This document shows, in pieces, positions 1-5,181 of a stretch of DNA of 5,181 bases (positions are counted from its first letter, which is position 1; each line of letters begins with the position of its first letter). Below the pieces are notes generated by a model. It searched no databases, was not told the origin of the DNA, and worked only from the letters and a program-made list of their open reading frames with translations. The translations under genes were made by a program, and so were the position numbers. Where the stretch lies: assembly GCA_958428675.1 (NCBI GenBank), contig CAUAGV010000134.1, positions 1 through 5,181 on the forward strand, written 5' to 3'. Source of the DNA: an uncultured Collinsella sp. (GTDB lineage: Bacteria > Actinomycetota > Coriobacteriia > Coriobacteriales > Coriobacteriaceae).

Positions 1-32
1 CACTGCCCACCGCGTTGAGAGATTCGTTTTTG

Positions 33-40
33 AAAGGAGG
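33..40 (+). promoter_or_regulatory. Shine-Dalgarno sequence of the helicase gene (decides the start)
   Basis: AAAGGAGG ends four bases before the GTG at 45. It is a near-perfect anti-16S match, with slightly short spacing. It favours GTG-45 over the in-frame TTG at 15, which has no such sequence in the visible bases before it. The ten residues added by the TTG start would overlap this site and show no helicase homology. Confidence 0.8.
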
Positions 41-44
41 CCTC

Positions 45-2489
45 GTGAACGCCTTTGACCGCTACGCCCCGTTTATCCAAGACTTCATCTACTCCCACGA
101 TTGGGAGAGTCTACGCTCCATCCAGGTTGCAGCAGCTGATGCCATCTTTAACACTCAGGACAATGTGCTCCTGACGGCATCCACGGCTTCCGGCAAAACC
201 GAGGCAGCCTTCTTTCCCATCCTGACCGAGTTTTGGGAGAACCCGCCCGCAAGCGTTGGCGCCCTCTACATCGGCCCCCTCAAGGCACTCATCAATGATC
301 AGTTCGTCCGCCTCAACGACCTGTGCGAAGAGGCCGATATCCCTGTCTGGCACTGGCATGGCGATGTCTCGCAGTCGCACAAGGCTAAGCTCATCAAAAA
401 ACCGAGCGGTATCTTGCAGATTACGCCCGAGTCGCTCGAGGCGCTCCTGATCCATAAGCACATGGCAATCCCTCGTATGTTTTGCGACCTGCGCTATGTG
501 GTTATCGACGAGGTTCATTCGCTCATGCGCGGCGACCGCGGCGGTCAGACGCTCTGCCTTATCGAGCGCCTCTCGCGCATGGCGGGCGTGCAGCCCCGCC
601 GCATTGGCCTTTCGGCCACCATCGGCGACCCCGAGCGCACGGGTGCCTTTCTCTCGCAGGGAACGGGACGCGACTGCGTTATCCCCCGTTTTGAGGAACC
701 GCGTCGCGTGTGGCGTATCTCCATGGAGCACTTCTACAACTCGGGTCCCCAGGCACAGCAGCGAGGATTCGAGAGCATGGGTCCTCAAGAGGCCGAAGTG
801 CTTGCATGCGAGCGCATTGAGGCAGCGGAACCCGCGGCACTGCCCGCCGGCGCCCAAGACATGCGTCACAGCGGACAGCTCACACAAGAGGAGCGCCGTC
901 AACGTCGTGAGCGGGCACGGGGCAAGGCCGCTCCCAAAGACCGTTGCACTTCCTCGGCCCCCGAGGGCGAAGTCGACATCCCACGAGCGACCGAGCAGGC
1001 GCTTCTCAACCCCACCGACACGGCGCCCGACAACGCCGACCCCGGTATGGGCTATATCTTTGAGCATACGCGCGGCCGCAAGTGCCTGGTCTTTGCCAAC
1101 TCGCGCGAGGAGGCAGAGGCCGTGTGCTCCATGCTGCGTAGCTACTGCGAGAACCGGCACGAGCCCGACCGTTTCCTCATTCATCACGGCAATCTTTCGG
1201 CATCGTTGCGCGAGACGGCCGAGGAACTCATGCGCGATGAGGAGCAGGCACAGACGACCGTCACCACCTCTACGCTTGAGCTTGGCATCGATATCGGCCG
1301 TCTGGAGCGTGCGTTTCAGATCGATGCGCCATTTACCGTCAGCTCCTTTTTGCAGCGAATGGGCCGCACGGGACGCCGCGATCTTCCGCCCGAGATGTGG
1401 TTTGTCATGCGCGAGGAAGAGCCCGAGCCGCGCACGATGATGCCCGAGACCATTCCGTGGAAGCTCCTGCAAGGCATCGCGCTCGTACAACTCTATCGCG
1501 AGGAAAAATGGGTCGAGCCGCCCGAGCTCGATCGACTCCCCTACAGTCTGCTCTACCACCAGACCATGTCGACGCTTGCCAGTACCGGAGAGCTCACGCC
1601 GGCCGAACTTGCCCAGCGCGTGCTCACGCTCAGTTATTTCCATCGCGTCTCGGCCGATGACTATCGCGTGCTGCTGCGCCACCTCATCAAGATCGACCAT
1701 ATCCAGGTCACCGAGGGCGGTGGGCTCATTGTGGGCCTCGCGGGCGAACGCATCATTAACAACTTTAAGTTCTACGCCGTGTTCCAGGAAAACGAGGAGT
1801 TCACCGTCCGCAGCGAGTCGGCCGAGCTGGGCACAATCGTCAATCCCCCACCGCCCGGTGAGCGCATCGCCATCGCAGGCCATTGCTGGATTGTCGAGGA
1901 AGTGGACTGGAAGCGCCACACTGTCTTTGCCACGCAGGTCAAGGGCCGGGTGCCGGCCTACTTTGGCGACTGCCCCGGCGACATCAATACACACGTACTC
2001 GAGCGCATGCGCAAGGCGCTCAACGAGCACGCGACATATCCGTACCTCATGGGTAACGCACGGGCCCGCTTAGCGCAGGCTCGCCATACGGCCGAGATTT
2101 CGGGTGCGGGAACTAAGCCGCTCATCAACCTGGGTGGCGACACCTGGGTGCTTTTCCCCTGGTTGGGCAGCTACGCCTTTTTGGCGCTCGAACGTATGCT
2201 CAAGATTAAATGTGCCGCGGAGCTGGGCCTTCGCGGACTCGACCCATCGCGCCCGTACTTTATGCAGTTTAAGATGAAGGCCGACGAGGAGACGTTCTTT
2301 GAGGTGCTCGCCACCGAGGCCGAGAAGGACTTCAATCCCATCGAGCTCGTCTATCCCGGCGAGGTGCCTTATTTTGATCGCTACGACGAGTTTGTTCCCG
2401 AGGAGCTCGTGCGCAAAGGCTTCGCCGAAGGCGTGCTCGACATCGAGGGCATGAAGCAGCGCGTCCTCAGCTGGCGCGACCACGCCTAA
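45..2489 (+). CDS. Lhr-like DEAD/DEAH-box superfamily 2 ATP-dependent helicase
   Basis: ATP-driven nucleic-acid helicase, probably cytoplasmic and acting in DNA repair or processing. Numbered from the GTG at 45 (814 aa): Q-motif-like Gln at 27, Walker A ASGKTE with Lys51, motif Ia PLKAL near 79, motif Ib TPESLEALL near 127, Walker B DEVH at 155-158, SAT at 190-192, motif IV VFANS at 349-353, motif V TSTLELGIDIG at 408-418 and motif VI QRMGRTGRR at 437-445. The LELGIDIG form of motif V, a winged-helix-like region (about 470-570), a beta-rich domain with AELGTIV and AGHCWIVEEVD (about 575-640) and a C-terminal RYDEFVPEELV segment point to the Lhr family, and the length fits an Lhr core. Residues 245-335 are a low-complexity insert. 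The frame is open to the window start and a TTG lies at 15, but the GTG at 45 has a strong Shine-Dalgarno sequence. The family call is firm; the exact substrate is not known from sequence. Confidence 0.9.
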   Translation: MNAFDRYAPFIQDFIYSHDWESLRSIQVAAADAIFNTQDNVLLTASTASGKTEAAFFPILTEFWENPPASVGALYIGPLKALINDQFVRLNDLCEEADIPVWHWHGDVSQSHKAKLIKKPSGILQITPESLEALLIHKHMAIPRMFCDLRYVVIDEVHSLMRGDRGGQTLCLIERLSRMAGVQPRRIGLSATIGDPERTGAFLSQGTGRDCVIPRFEEPRRVWRISMEHFYNSGPQAQQRGFESMGPQEAEVLACERIEAAEPAALPAGAQDMRHSGQLTQEERRQRRERARGKAAPKDRCTSSAPEGEVDIPRATEQALLNPTDTAPDNADPGMGYIFEHTRGRKCLVFANSREEAEAVCSMLRSYCENRHEPDRFLIHHGNLSASLRETAEELMRDEEQAQTTVTTSTLELGIDIGRLERAFQIDAPFTVSSFLQRMGRTGRRDLPPEMWFVMREEEPEPRTMMPETIPWKLLQGIALVQLYREEKWVEPPELDRLPYSLLYHQTMSTLASTGELTPAELAQRVLTLSYFHRVSADDYRVLLRHLIKIDHIQVTEGGGLIVGLAGERIINNFKFYAVFQENEEFTVRSESAELGTIVNPPPPGERIAIAGHCWIVEEVDWKRHTVFATQVKGRVPAYFGDCPGDINTHVLERMRKALNEHATYPYLMGNARARLAQARHTAEISGAGTKPLINLGGDTWVLFPWLGSYAFLALERMLKIKCAAELGLRGLDPSRPYFMQFKMKADEETFFEVLATEAEKDFNPIELVYPGEVPYFDRYDEFVPEELVRKGFAEGVLDIEGMKQRVLSWRDHA

Positions 2490-2516
2490 GGCCAGTCCTT
2501 TTTGGGACGGGGAGAC
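2490..2516. other. Convergent intergenic gap with a weak imperfect hairpin
   Basis: Only 27 bases separate the TAA of the helicase (2487-2489) from the TAA of the minus-strand gene (2517-2519). The gap can fold imperfectly: GTCC (2495-2498) pairs with GGAC (2505-2508) around a T-rich loop, extended past an A/G mismatch by CC/GG. TAAG (2487-2490) can close against CTTA (2516-2519) across an internal loop. The outer arms include both stop codons. The five-T run sits in the loop and neither strand has a U-tract after the stem, so this is not a canonical intrinsic terminator. A role as a weak two-way terminator is only a possibility. Confidence 0.25.
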
Positions 2517-3395
2517 TTACTTGTCGTGAAGGATGGTGCCGAGGAAGTCGGTGTCGAAGGGCACAGCTTCGGCAAAGGCGTAGTCGCCGTCGCTGGCGAT
2601 GAGCAGATAATTCTCCTCGCCGCCGAACTCTGCATCGCCACAGGGGACCACCCAAGCATGGTCGAACACCTCAAGCGCCGTGGCGGCACAGTCGCGCAGG
2701 AACGTCACATCGCTCCCCTCGTTTGCGCTCACGATATTGGCCACGTAGATACCCCCGGGGTTCAGGCTGCCCCGCACCAGACGCAGCGCCTCAACGGTCG
2801 CCAGCCCGCGCACGGGCTCGGCACCGCCAAAGCAATCGCTCACGACCGCGTCGTAGCGACGATGGCCCACGCTCGTCACACCCAAATACGAGCGAGCCTC
2901 AGCGGTTATCACCCGCAGGCGATCGCCCGTCGCGCGCTCCAGCTCGTCTAGGTAGAACCAGCGGCGCGCCAGGCGCGTAACCTCGGCATCGTACTCAATG
3001 ACGTCCATGCGCAAGCTCTCGTGCGACATCAGCGCGAACTTGGGATAGGCAAACCCGCCGCCACCCAGCACAAGCATGCGGTTGATGCCGTGACCATAAG
3101 CATCGTGCATCGCATCCTCGGACTCAAACACGTCGTCAAACGCACGATAGTACGCAAAGACGGGCTCCGCCCAACGCTCACCAACGTAGCTTGCGCTTTG
3201 GTAGACGCCGCCTTGCACCAACACGCGAATCTCATCGCCGTCCCCATCGTGCACGCGTTTCACACGCGCCAACCCATTGCGGGTTCGCGCAACCTGCAGA
3301 CAGGCAGCACGAACAGCGACGGCGGCCGCACCAAGCGCCGCGGCTCCCAGGGCAACGCCGGCAACGACGCCAGCAGAAACACTCGGCTTGTTCAT
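2517..3395 (-). CDS. Membrane-anchored spermidine-synthase-like (SAM-binding, Rossmann-fold) protein
   Basis: Member of the spermidine synthase/class I methyltransferase-fold family, 292 aa; the reaction is not established. Residues about 8-30 are a hydrophobic Ala/Gly/Val stretch followed by Arg, which looks like a single membrane anchor or uncleaved signal. A spermidine-synthase-type N-terminal region follows (QGGVYQSASYV near 61-71). The nucleotide-binding core has the glycine loop MLVLGGGGF (107-115), the acidic strand end VIEYD (132-136), an ITAEARSYL strand (163-171) and YDAVVSDCFGG (181-191). In true aminopropyltransferases this last motif usually reads DSTDP or DSSDP; here only the first Asp (Asp187) is kept and the second is missing. 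Polyamine synthesis is therefore doubtful, and a SAM-dependent transferase of unknown substrate is the safer call. The ATG directly follows the elp3 stop codon, which implies cotranscription and translational coupling. No speD or other polyamine gene lies in the window. Confidence 0.8.
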   Translation of the reverse strand: MNKPSVSAGVVAGVALGAAALGAAAVAVRAACLQVARTRNGLARVKRVHDGDGDEIRVLVQGGVYQSASYVGERWAEPVFAYYRAFDDVFESEDAMHDAYGHGINRMLVLGGGGFAYPKFALMSHESLRMDVIEYDAEVTRLARRWFYLDELERATGDRLRVITAEARSYLGVTSVGHRRYDAVVSDCFGGAEPVRGLATVEALRLVRGSLNPGGIYVANIVSANEGSDVTFLRDCAATALEVFDHAWVVPCGDAEFGGEENYLLIASDGDYAFAEAVPFDTDFLGTILHDK

Positions 3396-5181
3396 CTAGA
3401 GCTCCTTTTGCAGATAGAGTCCATGATCGTAAAAACCCAAATGGCGATAGTACTCGCGCGTACCAATCGCGCTGATCACGTTGATGCGCGTATAACCCGC
3501 ATCCCGGGCAATCTCGCACGCACGCTCTACGAGCAGACGCCCCAACCCATGGTGCTGGGCCGCCTGGCCTTGATACCCCACGCGCGCCGCCATGCCATAC
3601 ACGTGTACCTCGCGAATCATCGCCTCGTCCGGCATCGTCAGCAACTCGTCCGCATGCGCGGCAACAAACGAATGGTCGGGCAGCGACAACCGCAAAAAGC
3701 CCGCGATCTTGCCCTGCGGCGTCACCCACTGCAAAAAGCACTCGTGCGTCACCGGCGTCTCGTACGCCACCTCCTCATCAAGAGATAGCTCATCCAAGTC
3801 GGCACCCGCCGTGCTGATCTCGCGATAGCGAATCTCGCGCACCGTCGCACCGTCACCCCGAGCGGCCAAGCGGTTTTCGACGAGCTGACGCAGGTTGGGT
3901 TTCTTGTTGCCCACCATGATGTCGTCGGAACTAAAGTCGCGGATCATGCGACTGATGCGGCAGAACGCCGGCGTCACCACGATGTCGTCGGCCAGCACAT
4001 CGAGCAGCTCTTCCTCGGTATAGGGACGCCACTCGCCGCGCTCGTAGCAGCCCACCAGACGCGAGCCCTCGATGAGCGCACACGGGTAAACCTTGACCTC
4101 GTCGGGCATAAAGGCCCCTTCGGTCATAAAGCGTTCGTAGTCGCGCTTGTCCCCCTCGGGCGTGGCGCCCAGCAAGTTAAGCATAAAATGCGCGTGGATC
4201 TTAAAGCCAAACAGGCGCGCAAGCGAAAACGCCCGCTCGATCTGCGCCACCGAAATACGACGCTCGTTGATATCGAGCAAATGTTGGTCGAGACTCTGAA
4301 TACCCATCTGGATCTTGGTGCAGCCCAGGCGGCGGATGAGCGTAAGCGCCTGCGGCGTTACGGCATCGGGGCGCGTCTCGATAACGAGCCCCACCACGCG
4401 ATGCTTCGCCGTCTCGTTGATGCGCTGCTGACGCTCAAGTTCCTCCATCGTTGCCGTCTGCCACTTGGCAACCTCGCCCCACGGCGTACCAGGGCCGTAC
4501 AGACGACGCACCGCGCGGTTGTAGCCGCCCACGGCAGCATCCACACGCTCCTGCTCGTCGGCAACGCCAGCAGCAAGCTCAGCCTCGTCTGTCGCAATGC
4601 CGGCAACCCGATAGCGCTCGCGGCGCTCTGTTACCACCGGCGGCAGCGCATCGGCGGGAGCGTCATCGAGCAGGCGCCCCGCCTCGGCACGGCTGATGCC
4701 CGGACGCGCCAGCATGGGGTTGGCCGCCACGCCGGCGACGGCATCGTCATTGAGCGCACGGAAAAGCTCCGACATAAACCACGTCTGATACCCTTGCGGA
4801 TAGTCGCTCCAGGTGCCACCGAGCACGATGAGCTCAATCTTATCGGTTGCGTGCCCCATCTGCGAAAGCGCGGTCAGACGAGCGCTCACCTGCAGATACG
4901 GGTCAAAGCAATTTTGCTCCGCACGGGCGCACGCCGGCTCGGCGTGCAGGTAGCTTTTGGGCATGCGCAGATCGTTGGGACAAAACAGGCAATCGCCCGA
5001 GCATGGCCAGGGCTTGGTGATAACGGTAATGGTCGCCACGCCCGAAGCCGTGCGACGAGGCTTCATACGCAGCACCTGCAGCAGTCGACGTTCCAGCTCG
5101 GCATCGACATTCCACCCAGCCCAACGAGCCGGCTCCTCACGTTTTACCCGCTGGTAGAACGGCAGCAGACGGCGCTTGGCC
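3396..5181 (-). CDS. elp3: tRNA uridine-34 carboxymethyl-type modification enzyme Elp3 (radical SAM/GNAT), 5' end outside window
   Basis: Elp3 uses SAM and acetyl-CoA to build the 5-carboxymethyl-type group on wobble uridine 34 of tRNAs; bacterial homologues act without the eukaryotic Elongator partners. Counting the GTG at 5075 as residue 1, the iron-sulfur ligands are Cys25, Cys29 and Cys32 (C-x3-C-x2-C, CSGDCLFC). Next come PKSYLHAEPACARAEQN (39-55), the GGT strand (86-88), ETRPD (233-237), KIQMGIQSLD (254-263), HAHFMLNLLGATPEGD (294-309) and KVYPCALIEGSRL (328-340). The C-terminal acetyltransferase domain has the acetyl-CoA loop QHHGLG at 507-512, then YYRHLGF (542-548), and ends in YLQKEL. 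Residues about 111-205 form a long Ala/Glu-rich insert. The frame stays open for 35 more codons to the window edge, with Elp3-like residues (ELERRLLQVLRMKPRR), so GTG-5075 is internal and the true start lies beyond 5181. At least 594 residues are visible. Confidence 0.93.
   Translation of the reverse strand, partial: AKRRLLPFYQRVKREEPARWAGWNVDAELERRLLQVLRMKPRRTASGVATITVITKPWPCSGDCLFCPNDLRMPKSYLHAEPACARAEQNCFDPYLQVSARLTALSQMGHATDKIELIVLGGTWSDYPQGYQTWFMSELFRALNDDAVAGVAANPMLARPGISRAEAGRLLDDAPADALPPVVTERRERYRVAGIATDEAELAAGVADEQERVDAAVGGYNRAVRRLYGPGTPWGEVAKWQTATMEELERQQRINETAKHRVVGLVIETRPDAVTPQALTLIRRLGCTKIQMGIQSLDQHLLDINERRISVAQIERAFSLARLFGFKIHAHFMLNLLGATPEGDKRDYERFMTEGAFMPDEVKVYPCALIEGSRLVGCYERGEWRPYTEEELLDVLADDIVVTPAFCRISRMIRDFSSDDIMVGNKKPNLRQLVENRLAARGDGATVREIRYREISTAGADLDELSLDEEVAYETPVTHECFLQWVTPQGKIAGFLRLSLPDHSFVAAHADELLTMPDEAMIREVHVYGMAARVGYQGQAAQHHGLGRLLVERACEIARDAGYTRINVISAIGTREYYRHLGFYDHGLYLQKEL
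3402..3409 (-). promoter_or_regulatory. Shine-Dalgarno sequence of the spermidine-synthase-like gene, inside the elp3 end
   Basis: On the minus strand AAAAGGAG lies six bases before the ATG at 3395-3393. It overlaps the Lys-Glu codons near the C-terminus of Elp3. The elp3 stop TAG (3398-3396) abuts the ATG with no bases between. The arrangement supports this start and suggests that ribosomes finishing elp3 re-initiate on the downstream gene. Confidence 0.8.

Noticed and set aside
496..1440. 314-codon plus-strand frame inside the helicase
   Set aside because: It is a Ser/Arg/Pro-rich shadow in a shifted frame, typical of GC-rich coding DNA, and it overlaps intact helicase motifs.
111..2030. 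639-codon open frame on the minus strand, antisense to the helicase
   Set aside because: It lies in exact codon register with the helicase, so its stops would correspond to TTA, CTA and TCA codons, which are rare in this GC-rich gene. The translation is low-complexity with no recognisable motif, while the plus-strand product has every helicase motif.
2490..2516. Canonical intrinsic terminator between the convergent genes
   Set aside because: The inner stem is only about four base pairs before a mismatch, and the T-run lies in the loop, not after the stem, on either strand.
2502..2951. 149-codon plus-strand frame opposite the spermidine-synthase-like gene
   Set aside because: It is in antisense register to a gene with clear SAM-binding motifs. 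I see no motif of its own, and it would begin only 12 bases after the helicase stop with no strong ribosome binding site apparent.
2517..3395. Calling this gene speE (true spermidine synthase)
   Set aside because: The second catalytic-motif Asp is missing, an N-terminal hydrophobic anchor is present and no other polyamine gene is adjacent, so the specific symbol is not justified.
45..3395. A helicase plus SAM-dependent enzyme as an antiphage defence system
   Set aside because: The genes are convergent and not in one operon, no nuclease or other effector is visible, and the helicase matches the housekeeping Lhr-like type.
3021..3788. 255-codon plus-strand open frame spanning the junction of the two minus-strand genes
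   Set aside because: Because elp3 and its neighbour abut with no gap they share one frame, and the antisense register stays open across the junction for the same rare-codon reason. The product resembles no family I recognise.

Overview
The window is a GC-rich bacterial chromosomal segment (about 60% GC by eye, with strong G/C preference at third codon positions). It holds three genes and almost no non-coding DNA. One plus-strand gene fills the left half, and two minus-strand genes fill the right half and converge on it. The GC content, the gene style and the presence of a bacterial-type Elp3 would fit an actinobacterial gut lineage such as the Coriobacteriia (Collinsella-like). This placement is an inference from general resemblance, not from a marker gene.

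Layout: positions 45-2489 (+) encode a superfamily 2 DNA helicase of the Lhr-like type, with all helicase motifs intact and a low-complexity insert between the two RecA-like halves. A 27-base convergent gap follows (2490-2516). Positions 2517-3395 (-) encode a spermidine-synthase-fold, SAM-binding protein with an N-terminal hydrophobic segment and a degenerate aminopropyltransferase active-site motif. Positions 3396-5181 (-) encode Elp3, a radical SAM/acetyltransferase enzyme that modifies the wobble uridine of tRNA. It runs off the right edge of the window.

elp3 and the spermidine-synthase-like gene form a tight transcriptional unit. The elp3 stop TAG is followed immediately by the ATG of the next gene, whose Shine-Dalgarno sequence lies inside the last elp3 codons, so translational coupling is likely. 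The helicase is transcribed in the opposite direction and shows no obvious functional link to the pair.

No RNA genes, mobile elements, CRISPR arrays or long repeats were seen. I do not see a convincing new multi-gene system here. The points worth a second look are the noncanonical spermidine-synthase homologue and its coupling to elp3, and lineage-type inserts in the helicase and in Elp3.
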